From contig NC_057019.1 in NCBI RefSeq assembly GCF_000002595.2, positions 3,472,368-3,536,367 of the forward strand: a DNA stretch of 64,000 bases. The letters run 5' to 3'. The translations under genes were made by a program, and so were the position numbers. Below are positions 1 through 11,058 of this stretch, in pieces. Numbering within the stretch: the stretch's first letter is position 1; the number at the start of each line of letters is the position of its first letter. Source of the DNA: Chlamydomonas reinhardtii (lineage: Eukaryota > Chlorophyta > Chlorophyceae > Chlamydomonadales > Chlamydomonadaceae). Under the pieces are notes generated by a model. That model was not told the DNA's origin, did not search any database, and saw nothing but the letters and a program-made list of their open reading frames with translations.

Positions 1-624
1 TCGCCGCGGCAACAGCTGCCAGTGCGATCGCATCCAGAGCCGCCGCATGCAGGTCGGCACCCATGTTCGCCTGCATGCCCAGTCACACGTTACGATGTTG
101 TGCGCAGCTCTTCATAATACGATGCCAGAACTAGCCTTCTCCAGTGCATACCTGGCGTGCGCTCTTGGAATTTATTTGCTCCTGGTTTGCTGAGCGGTAT
201 CTGCGCACTTGCGCCTCGGTGCGCTCGATATCCACATTGTTGGACAGCCGCCAAACTGTTGCGTGCACATTGGAAATACGTTCGCATTACGGAGGGACTG
301 CTGGGTACGGGTCAGCAGGGCGCAGTGCAAGGTACCTGCGGATTGGCCTGTCCCCCTGTGCCCCATAACGCTGTAACTGTACTCAATATACGGAAACCCA
401 GTTGTGCTGGTACTCAACTGATGTCCTCCACTTCTTCCAGGTAGTCATCGAACTTCTCCTTGCTGTCAAAGTCATCCCGGTCCTTGTTGTATCTGCATCC
501 AAGCGAGGGCTTGTCCGTCACGCAGGCGCGCTGGGCACCAGCATGTCGGCAGTGCGACTCCCACAACCTACATGGCCAATATACGACGGCGCACTTTCAG
601 CTCCTTTTCTAGGTCAATTTCCAT
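1..624 (-). CDS. MAT1: MAT1-like CDK-activating kinase assembly factor (partial, C-terminus off the left edge)
   Basis: Exons read on the minus strand: 624-572, 492-419, 255-152 and 70-1. All phases close. The protein begins MEIDLEKELKVRRRILA, then IYNKDRDDFDSKEKFDDYL and EEVEDIIWRLSNNVDIE. This is the coiled region of MAT1, whose family pattern is IRRRI..IFNKREEDF..YNDYLEEVE. MAT1 assembles and stabilises CDK7-cyclin H (CAK/TFIIH) in the nucleus. I see no RING finger upstream. The next gene starts at 1084 on the opposite strand and the spacer has no Cys-rich exon. That fits the plant-type MAT1, which starts directly at this region, while animal MAT1 carries an N-terminal RING. The start at 624 is the only ATG in the first exon; a further upstream exon cannot be excluded. 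The last visible exon is Ala-rich. Confidence 0.72.
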
Positions 625-1083
625 GGTCAACTAGCAGGATGGCCCCACGAATATGGTGGGAGGGCTGCTTTGCGTTGGCACGGTGCGTGCACTCGGCACG
701 GTGTTTGGGTGGCGTGGGGCGGGGTCGGCGCGCGTTGATACCCCCAAATGTCACAGACAGATTTAGGTTCCCATGCGTTGAATGGGTCGCTGACTCCCGT
801 GAAAGCTATATTGCGATTCGCGCGGCAATGTGTGCCCTTCGCCGTGCGCAGACACGGTGTGCCAATTAAGATGAAAAACTGTAATTCCAACCATGTAATT
901 TCATCAGTCGAATTGCACTGGGGAATGGAAAGGAGAAAAACAGAGTGCATGGGCTGCCCATTCCGTGAACTCTACCGTCTCCTATGCGCGCCTTGTGCTG
1001 TTATTACTGGATGTGCTAAAGACTACGCTGCGTTGTTAGAAGGAAGCTATCCGTTTTCGCTGTCCTGATTTCTTCTTGGCACA
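625..1083. promoter_or_regulatory. Divergent promoter region between MAT1-like and ACP genes
   Basis: A spacer of 459 bases separates the two start codons, which point away from each other. It must hold the 5' UTRs and promoters of both genes. No convincing TATA box or coding exon was seen on either strand. Confidence 0.5.
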
Positions 1084-1587
1084 ATGGCCCTCTCTTCTGC
1101 TGCCAACGTGGTCCGGTCGGCTGTTCTGCAGCACTTGCGCGTGACTGTGACCTCCAGCCTTCAATCGAGCTCTCTGCCGACCTTCACCAACATAATCAGC
1201 CGTGGCTTTGGTGGTGGCTTCCTGGACAAGGATTCCGTCACGGAGCGCGTGCTGCACGTCACAAAGCACTTTGAGAAGATTGATGCATCCAAGGTGCGTG
1301 GGCTCTCGCGGTCCTTGTACGTTTTAAGATGGCGCTGAAGCTCGTTGCCGCGTCCACCGACATGCATGCGCGCTAACCATGCGTTCATTGCATGCGCTGA
1401 TCATTCTTAGGTGAGCCCGGCGGCCTCTTTCGAGAAGGACCTGGGCCTGGACAGCCTGGACGTGGTGGAGCTGGTCATGGCATTGGAAGAGGAGTTTGGC
1501 CTGGAGATTCCGGACGCTGAGGCAGATAAGATTGCTTCCGTGGGTGACGCTATCAACTACATCTGCAGCAACCCTATGGCAAAGTAG
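1084..1587 (+). CDS. Mitochondrial acyl carrier protein
   Basis: Two exons, 1084-1293 and 1411-1587, encode 128 residues. The intron is GTGCGT...TTAG. Residues 1-45 are basic and Ser/Thr-rich with no acidic residues until the mature domain, as expected of a mitochondrial presequence. The mature part shows the carrier fold and the 4'-phosphopantetheine motif [11 protein letters not shown] with the attachment Ser at about residue 85. It ends CSNPMAK. Mitochondrial ACP carries acyl chains for lipoate synthesis and is also an accessory subunit of respiratory complex I and a partner of Fe-S assembly LYR proteins. The sequence [20 protein letters not shown] before the DSL motif matches mitochondrial rather than plastid ACPs. 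TGTAA motifs at 2053-2057 and 2170-2174 are candidate polyadenylation signals, giving a long 3' UTR. Confidence 0.93.
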
Positions 1588-3337
1588 AGCAGCGGCGATG
1601 ATGGCACGTTGCACGCGATGTGGAGCGCAGGGCGGCAGGGCGGCAAGGTTTGGCTTATGGCTTCAACGGTAGGGTAGGGGTGTTTCAGGGCTTGGGGTTT
1701 AAGCGAGGTTGAAGGGGTGAAAGCAGCTGGCCGGCAGCAGAAGTGAGTAAGAGTAGGACTGCAGCCTTGTTGGGTATGCCCCCACGGCCCGCACTGGCGG
1801 CTGAGTTGCCGCAGTTGTGCCAACTGGTTGAGAGTGCGTGTGTCGTGCCCTGCTGATGTGCGGAAACACCTTTCGTGGTTTCCCAAGATGGGAGTCATAG
1901 TGTTAGGTTCGTGTGGTTGTGACGAGCACCACCGCGTATGAGCATGAGCATGTGATGAACGGGTAGATGCGAGTTGTTTACGTGGACATAGGATTGGCAT
2001 GTAGGCGCATGTACAACTGGCGCACGTTTACCTTCAGTGGTGTCCAGGTGGCTGTAACAGTACGGGGCACGCTCGGTGTGCGCATCCCGACCGCCCAGCC
2101 CAACCCCACGACAGGCCGACTGGGCCAAGACTCGGCTCGGCACGTGCGTGTGCTGTGCAGCTTTAGTGGTGTAACAGAACCGCTCCCAGTAGTCATGGGC
2201 AAGAGAGGAAGTTCACCAGAAGGGAGGGAGGCAGACTTGACGAAGGGCACAGTGGCAGTCAACGAAGGGAGCCGCTTAGGTCCAACTACCATCACCATTT
2301 GACGGACGTTGACCGCGGCAAACCCGCCAACCCCACCAACCACATGGCAAACAGGCGGGCCCTTGATAAGGATAGATCTTGCAGGCGGTGTCCGTATCTA
2401 GTAGATGCCCTGAGGCCTGCGGCTTGTAGCTGACCCATAGTCCCATACGGCAGTCCTGGCGACCCGGCGCGCTGGGATCGACAGTGCAATCCTGACCCCA
2501 CGAGAATCAGACACGCCCATGCCCAGTTCTTCCTGAACCCCGCACGGCAAGGCCCGTACGGCGGTTGGGCAAACTTTGGACAAAGATTCTGACAAGACAG
2601 GCGACTGGTGTGGGGGGCAGGTAAAATTCAATTTCTTGTGGGACTTTCGTCCCAACCACTTTTGTGGGGTTTCTCCTACAGCCCACCCGGGGCAGCCCGG
2701 GGCCCACCCTTGCCAGCTCCCCTGCTCATACCAGAGGTTCAAAGCACGCCATGCAATCTCCCATGCCATCCGACATGCTCGCAGCCACCCGGTCACCGGC
2801 CATTCGCACCACGCCCGGAATCACGTCTCCTACCAGGATTTGCACGGCCACGCGCTATGTTGAAACATGCCTATCAACCGTACCCGGGCCTGTAGGTGCT
2901 GGCACGTCTGGGGCCACAATGCCATGGACACGTGCATTACGGTGGCAGCCGGTCAATGTCACGCATGCCGTTCATCGTTTGCGTCATGGACCATTGCAAA
3001 TTTGCACCACAGGTGAAAGCCTCCTTGATTGACAGCAAAATACGTTGGGCGCGGGGGAGACCGTGGGTGGCGAGGGGCTGTGCCAGTCGGGGCGCAGCCG
3101 CGCAAGTCGGGGCGTGTCGGGTGTGTCTCCGTCGCGTGCCCGGCGTCTTTATTTGAAGTCTGCTGACTTCTAGGCCAGAAATATTCAGCCGTCTACCGTG
3201 GACTGTGTTGCTACGACGAAACACGCACAAAAACGTGCAAGAGTACTTGCGCCGCGTGTGGCCACAGTTGTGGGCCCCGTCGCCTAACCCTGCGGTCCGC
3301 CCGTTCACCCGTTCGCTCTGCCTGTCCGCGCAAGCGT
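1588..3337. other. Spacer with ACP 3' UTR and repeat-like sequence
   Basis: The first 600 bases are probably the 3' UTR of the ACP gene. From about 2600 to 2890 the sequence is dispersed-repeat-like: the phrase around 2672-2735 (CTCCTACAGCCCACCC, then CCCACCCTTGCCAGC) recurs near 16256-16310. No supported gene was found; the open frames here are overlapping and lack recognisable domains. Confidence 0.45.
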
Positions 3338-3604
3338 CTACCTCATCTCCCGGACATAACCGGAGTCTGTTCGTACAGGCACGGCCCGCCATGCGTCCAG
3401 CCACGTCCCGCTGTCAAGCACAAGCACAGCCAGCAATGAGCCAAACAGCAGGAAATGCCCTAGCCACAGCACTGCGGCTGACCACATACGGGGTACATGC
3501 TGTGCTACGCTCACCAGCAAAGACTGCAAACCAGACACCGGCCGGCCTCAACCTGCGCGCCGGCGTCGCTTCTTGGGCGGCGTCACGCTCTCCTCCTCCA
3601 CGTG

Positions 3605-3840
3605 GTCTTGCTCGCATGCTGCAGCCACAACGGCAAAAGCAGCAGCCATTAATGCTGCAGTCACAGCTGCAACTGCAACAGCAGCCACAGCAGCCAACGG
3701 TGGCGCATGCGATGCAGCACCTGCAGCTGATGATGCAACAGCACCCCCTCCGCTATGCACATGCAACTGCTGGGCCCAGCGCCGCCAGGTCCGGTGCCGC
3801 TGCGGCTGCTGCTGCAGCTGCGGGTGCTGTCATTGCAATG
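3605..3840. repeat. CAG/GCA-rich low-complexity block
   Basis: An imperfect run of CAG, GCA and CAA triplets inside repeat copy 1. It gives poly-Gln or poly-Ala frames on both strands and is not taken as coding. The other copies of the repeat have a GCC/CGC-rich block at the equivalent place, so this is a fast-evolving part of the repeat. Confidence 0.6.
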
Positions 3841-3924
3841 CGTAGATGCGAATGCGAATGCGAGTGCAGGCGGCAGTGAAGGTTGTTGTCGCTTGCAAGC
3901 AGTGAAAGCGGTTAGCAGAATGCA

Positions 3925-4135
3925 TTGAGAGCAGACATGTCACCTCAAACGGACGGTAACCGCCGTCCGCTGCTGAGGCCGCCATGTACCAACGAAACCA
4001 GGGAAACTGCTGGGCTGGCGGGTCGCTGGCGTGCTGGCGATACGCGGGGCGGGGCATGGGGCGTGCGGGACCAACCTGGAAACACCAGCGCCACCGACGC
4101 CCAGCAGCACATGTGGGGAAGGGAGGAAAGGGAGG
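3925..4135 (+). mobile_element. Fragment of a reverse-transcriptase-type element nested in repeat copy 1
   Basis: This stretch matches, in the same order, the reverse complement of about 24660-24870, upstream of the reverse-transcriptase-like frame at 23924-24600. Shared phrases include ACATGT.ACCTC..A.CC GACGGTAA and ACCAACCTGGA.AACACCAG followed by CGCCACCG..GCCCAGCA. It lies between the two arms of repeat copy 1, so it looks like a later insertion into that repeat. Only a fragment is visible. Confidence 0.5.
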
Positions 4136-4640
4136 GCGCAAAACCGTGGGGGACGTAGGAGAGAACAACGGCGAGAAGGCAGGCGCAACAAAGGAAACGC
4201 TGGGGCTGGCGGGCCGGCATGGCCGCATGGCTGAAGGGCTGGGGGCTGGTGCGAGCTGTGTGAGGGGGGTGCGATAGGCGTAGCGACCTGACCAGAACAT
4301 ATGCAGAGTCGGAAACCGTACGGAATTGTGAATGGAAATACTGAACGCGGGCGGCCACGGAAACGTGGACAGCGCGATGGCTGCACGGCTCATCCCGGTC
4401 GTACTCCATGCGGCATTCGCAATGGGGGCGATGCAACCCAAACCCAAACACCCGGGGCACGACACACATGCATGCACGGGGGCGAGCAAGACAATGCTGG
4501 TGGGGCCAGGCCCTCCACCACCATCGCCGCCGCCGCCACCGCGGCGCAGCAGGCAGCATCTCCGTCAGCGCGTGCCACATGTTCGTCGCAGAGTTGGCGT
4601 CGCGGCCCTGGGATTGCAACAACGCGCCAGGGGTCTTTTA

Positions 4641-5528
4641 TTAGGTGTCCCTTATAGGTCTATGCGAAGAAATCGGGACGAGGCCTGGTCACAACTGGGA
4701 ATTGGGGGCGGTTGCCGACCTTTGCCGGCCACATGGGGCGAGTTGGCCGCCCCGCATCCCTGACGACTTCCCATCACTTCTGGGCCCAGGCCCTGCGCCG
4801 CCGCCGGGCCCTGCTGCTGGTGCCGGGCCCTGCTGCCGCTGCTTCTGCTGCTAACCATCCCAGGGGCTCCCAAGCATCCCACGCCTCCCCCAAACGGCTA
4901 TTCTTCAACATAAGAGTCAACGCGTTTCGTTCATAAGACAGTGCTACAAAGCCACAAACACTGGCAAAACATACGTGCTTCAGCCATAATCGCACCTATG
5001 TTATGACGTGTTCATGAGTACCGTATATTCCTGTCGTCGCCAGGTGACCCCCATCATTAAAATAGGCATAAGAAACGACATGCACTCCTGCTGGGAACGA
5101 CAAGCCCAGCGCCCTTCAAAACCCCGGCCCAAGCCCCCACTACACTACAGGCGCTTATCCAGGCAGGCGGGAGTCTATGATTCGTGGAGGTAGCACGTGC
5201 AATACCATGTTTAAACGCGCCGCAATTCCTCATGTATGCACGCAGCAATGACCATTACGCCATCCTATGCTGCTACCCAAACGGCCCCAGTGAACATCAA
5301 AGCGCCTTCCAAGCCCCGAGATGAGGCCGGCGGAGTACCGAACACCTCGCACGGGCATCATTGCGCTCTGGCAAGGGCGACCGTCACGGTGCCTCACCAC
5401 ACAGCTTCACTCTCTACGTGGCGACTGACTGTGAAGCGATCCTAGTCAGGAAATTATTGCCGCGTGCACTTGCATTGATACCATCACCAACGTCACCACT
5501 CCGCTTCGCAAAGCGCCAGCTGAGGCCG
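4641..5528. other. Non-genic spacer upstream of the kinase 3' end
   Basis: No supported gene. Around 4785-4860 there is a GGCCCAGGCCCTGCG / CCGCCGGGCCCTGCT motif that also occurs in the GC-rich core of the dispersed repeat family, so this is probably another degraded piece of it. The kinase gene's candidate polyadenylation motif (TGTAA on the minus strand) lies at 5529-5533. Confidence 0.4.
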
Positions 5529-5696
5529 TTACAAGATATGGAGGGGGAACTCGCTATCCGCAGCGTCCTGCACAACGGAATGAATGTGGAAGGGCGAGTT
5601 CCATTTTATCATGGCACGCAGGGTGACGGCCTTGGTTCATACGCATGCCATTCAGGTTGCAGGCCTCAGCTTTGACCCGCCCGTCTCGCGCATCAC

Positions 5697-8600
5697 TCAA
5701 GCGGCCACCCCGCCCAACGTGTCCGTGCTTACCTCGCCCACTTGCAGATAGTCTGGATATACGGGCAGCCGCGCGGCGCTCGAGGACAGCGTCAGCAGCG
5801 ACTCCCGCCCCATGAGCTCCGCGTCCTTGAGCATCTCGTGGATGCGATCCATCACCTGCCGGAACGTGGGGCGCAACCGCCGATCACCCTGCCAGCAGCG
5901 CTGAGCCAGCTCCCTGCGGTGGGACCAGAACACATTCCGCGGGTGTTGCAGTACGAAGGCAAGGGCTGTAAGCGCTTACATGGCCGGGTCTGACAAGAAA
6001 TATCAGCGTGGGCTCCCTGCAAGTCCTCAAGCAGAAGCTGAAACGCAAGCAGGGACCTACTTGAATGACGGATGCGTCGTGGAGGGGAACTCAGGCCGGA
6101 GGCCCTCCTTCGACACCTTCACCGCCACGTCGATGGTGCGGTAGCCGGTGTAGGGCCGCAACCCCGTATACAGCTCCCACTGCAGGTTAGCCCAGTGGAT
6201 AAGGGCGAGTCAGCCACGTCACTGTGTACGATGTCCGGAGCGCAAGAGCATGTGTAGGCTTCGCTACAGGGACAGCAATATACTGCGCCACTCCAAACGC
6301 ACACGAGGGCGGACGTTAACCCACCATCATGATGCCGAACGCGTACACATCCACCGCCTTGGTCAGCTTGCCATTGGGCTGCATGGCCTCTGGCGCTAGG
6401 TGCGTGATGGTGCCTTCCGCATGCTTGTTAAAGTAGCTGTTGTCCGACACGATGTTGGACAGCCCGAAGTCCGCAACCTGTAGCCGGCGCGCAGGTACAG
6501 GCAGTGTTCGAGGGAAGAAAGCAGCTGCGGGATTGGCGGCTTGGCATAGCCACACTTTGTCGCAAGCCCACAGGCACGAATTGAACTACCGTAGACAAGG
6601 GAGCCGCAGGCAGAATGTTTGCATGCCCGGCTGCGCACCTTGCAGTTGAAGCCGCGGCTGTCGATGGTGGAAGACTTGAGCAACACGTTCTCGGGCTTCA
6701 GGTCATAATGCACGATCCCTGCACACATCCAGGCCGTGATCGTTTCGCACGACCAGCCTCCACGAGTCCAAGGAACAAAACCGCGGCGGTGATGGCTACC
6801 TCCCTTCCCCGGCCTTCGTCCTAGCAAGCCCGTGGCCAGCTCACCAATGGAGTGCAGGTAGTGAAGTGCGGACGCCACTTCCAGCAGGCAGTGCAGGATG
6901 GCAGGCATGGCCACCTTGCCGGCATGGTGGCGAAGCAGACTGGTGTTGAGCACGTCCGCCAGCGAGCCCATGTCGCAGAAGTCCATCACCAGCACCTGGC
7001 AGGCGAGTGAGCGAGGTGCACTTTTCAATGACAGAGGGTGTGAGAATGTGTGTGCCATTGCCTTGCTGCAGCATCAGATTATGCTTGTGCTCAGCTAGGC
7101 TATCTGCCCGCACCACCCACACGCAATCACGCGCGCGCTAGCGCCTACGTACCTGGCAGTTCTGCTCGCCCGGCCGATTGAGCTTGCCGCTGGCGTCCTT
7201 GCCGCCAGGCCCACCGCCCTCGGCGTCCTTCTGGCTGGTTGGGTTGTTATGGCCGCGCACGAACTTGATGCTGTTGAGCGGCACGTCGGCATAGTAGGTG
7301 TGGATCTGAATGATGTTGGGGTGCGATATGGAGGTAAGCAACGCGAGCTCGAGCGCGCCGTTTAGTGAGCCGTTGTCGACGTCGCGGTCGCACACCACCT
7401 TGACCGCTGCCAGCTGCCCCTTGTAGATCTGCACGTGCGCGATAGGCGACGAGACAATTGCGTGTAAGGGCATCAACCAGCCCCAAAACCACCCAGCTTG
7501 AAACAGTCCCTTCAACACCCACCACCCGGCCTGCTTCCCCAACCCCTTCTCCATGGCCACTGGCTACCGAATCCACTGCATCCAACTCACCGCGCGGTAC
7601 ACGGTGCCGTACCCGCCCCGCCCCAGCTCGTCGTACACCTCCAAATCTTCGAGCATGTTGTTGGGCCCGGGGTCGGGGTGGCCCTTGTACACCTATCGTC
7701 GGCGATTCGGCAAAGGATGTACGGTAGGCGTTGGGACATCGAACTGTGCTACTACGACACCTCACATTCTGCCGCACTTTGCTGACGTTGGAAGCCCCCA
7801 CCCCCCCAAGTCTGCTGTAGCGCCAGTCAGAGCCTCCACGTACCCGCACATCCAACCTGTCCCGCCGCGCACACCCGCACCTTGGCCAGCTGCCTCCGGA
7901 TCTGCTCCTGCAGCTCCGCAATCAGCGCATCCTTTTCCGGCCGCGTCCCCAGCACCAGGTCCTTGGTGCTCTCCAGCGTGGCGCTGTCGCTCGTGCCCAG
8001 CTCGTCCTTGGCGTTGGCGCCCGTCGCTGACAACGACTCAAACTTGCAGATCTGTGGACGTGTCACAGCGGCGCAGCAAGTCGGTGCAAGCCCATCTATC
8101 CTTCCGACAGCAAATTCAGTCCTTCCACAGTTTGCACTGGACTGCGTACTCCTGGTCTGACTCGTCCCCAGCCGCTCTGAGTCCCACAATCGCGCCCGCG
8201 CTTGCAGTACACACCTCGCTGACTTCTATGAGCTTCTTATTGAGCTCCGAGTACAGCTTCTGCTGTAGCGTGGGGACCATCAGCTTCACCAGGTCCATCA
8301 CCTCGCGCCGCACCATGCCGAAGTCCGTGGCCGTCCTGTGGCGCCATTGTCGCGGGAAGCAAAGGTGTCGCGGGAAGCAAAGGTGTTCATGTCGATGCCA
8401 CACAGAACGCCGCGCCCCCACATACAAAGCACATGGCCCGCTGCCCCGCACCCACCTGGATATGGCGTACAGGCCGCCTATCCGCGCCGCGTCTGGCGCC
8501 ACCAGAGGAAGCACCATCACGCTGGCGGGCGAGCGACCCTCGCTCTTGTACAGTATCGCTACGTCCGCGCCCGTCTTGTACAGGCGCAGGTAGCGGCGCA

Positions 8601-10667
8601 TGTTGGCCACCTTCATCACCTGCCCCGTCGCCAGCGCGTTCTCCAGCAGCGTCTCGTTGGTCACGAAGCCATGCATGTCCTGTAAGATCCAAGGCCGCAT
8701 AGTTCCTACCTGAGGGTCTAGGTCAGGGTCTACGTGACAGAACACGCCCGGCCAAAAAGTCCCAAACCGTAGCGTACATTTGTACGCCGCCCGTGTTAAA
8801 ACCTCTCAACCCTGCCCCAAGCCCCCGCGCCATGATTAAGGCCAAGCCCGAACGCGAGATCCTTTACCCTAGCCCTGCTGCCACCACCCTGTTAGCGTCT
8901 AGCGTCCACACCCTCAACGCCAGCCCCGGCGACACATACGCACCACGTGCTCCTTGTACGCCGGCGATTTCCGTTCCCCGGCCGCCGCCTCCACCATTTC
9001 CCGGCTCAGTGAGAACATGATAGCGCAGGGCCGCCCCGGCAGCACCAGAGCGATGTAGAAGGACAGGTCTTGCAGTGCATCAAAGATGCCCGTCAGACCC
9101 TGTGCACGTCCCCAATGCGCACAGACGTGCGCCAACAGCAGTATCGGCTGGCTACGAGGAGCTGTCGAGTTGGCTCCAGTGCTACTCGTCCAGTGCTACC
9201 TGTCAGGCATCAATCACCCTGCCCCATCCATCCACCCGTTCGTCTGAGCCCCTCATGGCCCTAGCGCCAAGCTGGCATTGTTTAGCAACCGCCACGATAC
9301 CTCGCCTTGCCACAGCGTGCTATGGGAGCTTCAGGCGTGCATAATGCAGCTTTATTACCCTCAGCAGCTACGCGAGACGCGGCAACGATGCTGCATCTAA
9401 ATCACTGAGGCGTCCTACACAGCCAGCCCTGCGTGCGCTCACTACTGCCACCCACCTTGAGCGTGGCCATGCTGAGCTGCTCCACCGTCTCCTGCTTGGC
9501 TATGCTCTGCAGCCAGCTGACCTTTGAGCGCAGATGCGCATCGTGGAAGTGCTGTGCCAGCACCGCTGCCAGCAGCCGCAGCTGCAATCCCCACCTGCGA
9601 TTGCCCGGAGCGCCCGGAGCGTGGATGCGTGCCGGTTTCGTGTGCCCGGCACTCGTTGGGCTACCCGTCACCCCCAGCAGCGCCTGGCATGCTTCCTTTG
9701 CCCTTGCCGGCATACTGTCGTACACGGTCACACGCCCCGCGCCCGCCATCCCAACAGAACCACCACTCACCAGTGCTTTTGCTCGTCCACCTCGATCACG
9801 AGAGCCACGTTCAGCACGCCCACCAGCTGCGCGCCAACTTTGATGGGCACTGCCAGAAACGACTTGAGTTTTTGCATCTTAAAGAGGCATTTCCAATCCT
9901 CTGGCAGCTCGTTTGCGTTGTGCTCGCCTGCCGCCCAGAAGCATGCAGTCCCCTCCGACACAACCCGCTGCACAGACCAATGCGAGCTGGCCACATTTAG
10001 CAGGTAGTGCTTTGGCAGGAAGTCCGAACCCACGCCTGCTGCTGTGAGCACCATAAACACCTGCTCATCCTCGCTGACCACCGAAATGCTGCAGAGCAAC
10101 GTGAGGTCAAGTGTAAGCCATTCGACCTGGAGATACGCGTGTGATGTGCTTACCTCGCAAACTGCACATAGCTCTCGCCCACGAGCAGGCTGGTGAATGC
10201 CTCCACTTTCTCCACAGCCGTGCCTTCAATCGCTGACAGCGACTCTATTAGTTGCGTGCCCTACAAAAAATTCAACCATAATTGAGCTTGATTAAGCAAG
10301 CAAACAAGCCGCGAGAGGTGCAGCCCAAGCCAAAACGCCCCACCTTGTCCACCGCTGAGAGCGTATGCTTGTTGTTTGCTACTTTTCTCCCGCCATTCGT
10401 GGAAGCGGGCATCTTGTCCTGCGTGCTCGCGTTCTCCCGGGGCCCCGAGTCAGGGTCCGCGCTGCTGCCCGCTGGCGCTGAGCTCCCAACGCCATCAGTT
10501 GCGGTCCCTCCTCCATTGCTAATGGGCGTATCTGCAGGTTCGCTGGGCTCCGCTTTGACCTGCAGAGGGGATGGGGCTGCTTCGGCAGGCGCTGCTGCTA
10601 TCCCTAACCCAGTCGCAGGTGGACTATGAGCTGTAGGTGCTTGGGGCGTGCTAAGCAAACATCCCAT
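5697..10667 (-). CDS. GAF-domain protein kinase with N-terminal lipid-anchor motif
   Basis: Fifteen exons on the minus strand: 10667-10344, 10260-10154, 10088-9771, 9594-9456, 9099-8944, 8679-8456, 8335-8215, 8051-7881, 7692-7591, 7428-7153, 6995-6845, 6718-6639, 6477-6325, 6179-6061 and 5913-5697. They total 885 codons plus stop with every phase matching. MGCLLS at the start is a good N-myristoylation plus Cys-3 palmitoylation site, so membrane attachment is likely. Residues about 110-440 hold GAF-like sequence (SFLAVPIKVGAQLVGVLNVA). A short coiled stretch precedes the kinase domain: GRGGYGTVYRA at 544-554, AAVKVV with Lys-564, HYDLKPEN at 700-707, DFG at 726-728 and APE at 751-753. The fold resembles plant Raf/TKL-like kinases. 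The usual HRD is HYD here. There is a Gly/Lys-rich insert before the hinge. The ligand and substrate are unknown. A good donor site at 5720 could give a different C-terminus. Confidence 0.9.
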
Positions 10668-11058
10668 TTTCTGCGTGGGAGCGTGTTCACATTGGTCGCG
10701 GCGACATTCTGCGATAGTGTCGCGGGTTAGAGTCAACAGCTTTGATCATACTTGTGCAGATTTTAGGTGACAAGTGTAGCCCATAAGTAAAGTGTCCCTT
10801 TTGGTATGCGCGCAAACGGCAAAGGCCAGGCAGGTGCGCGGTGGTGATATTAATGATGTGCGTCAGTCAGATTGTATTTAAATGATAGCTATGTCCTTCG
10901 GAATTTTACCGTGTGACGTGTTGTGCTCGTCGACGCCATGCGGGTTAATGTCGCATTCATGCGGGTGAGCCCACACCATCCGGCACGGCACGGCACGGCA
11001 CGACTGGCGAGAAGGGCCCTCTCGCCCACGGCATCCAGGGGCCCAAAAATGCCTAGTT
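10668..11058. other. Kinase 5' flank and short simple repeat
   Basis: This holds the kinase promoter and 5' UTR on the minus strand. A CGGCA tandem (GGCACGGCACGGCACGGCA) lies at 10981-11001, directly beside the TIR-bounded element. A similar GGCAC tandem occurs at 40288-40312. No gene was seen. Confidence 0.45.

Larger units (their letters stand above)
3338..4640 (+). repeat. Dispersed repeat family, copy 1 (interrupted)
   Basis: The left part (3338-3600) and right part (about 4520-4640) match the copy at 17098-17580 in order and orientation, and the reverse complement of 11440-11890. Shared landmarks are CTCATCTCCCGGACATA, CCGCTGTCAAGCACAAGCAC, CTCACCAGCAAAGAC and, on the right, GCAGCATCTCC.TCAGCG. 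In the other copies these landmarks lie about 480 bases apart, but here they are about 1.3 kb apart. Roughly 0.8 kb therefore appears to be inserted or locally expanded. Confidence 0.7.

Noticed and set aside
3205-3879. A 224-codon Gln/Ala-rich open frame
   Set aside because: It lies within repeat copy 1 and its CAG-rich block; the other copies do not keep the frame.
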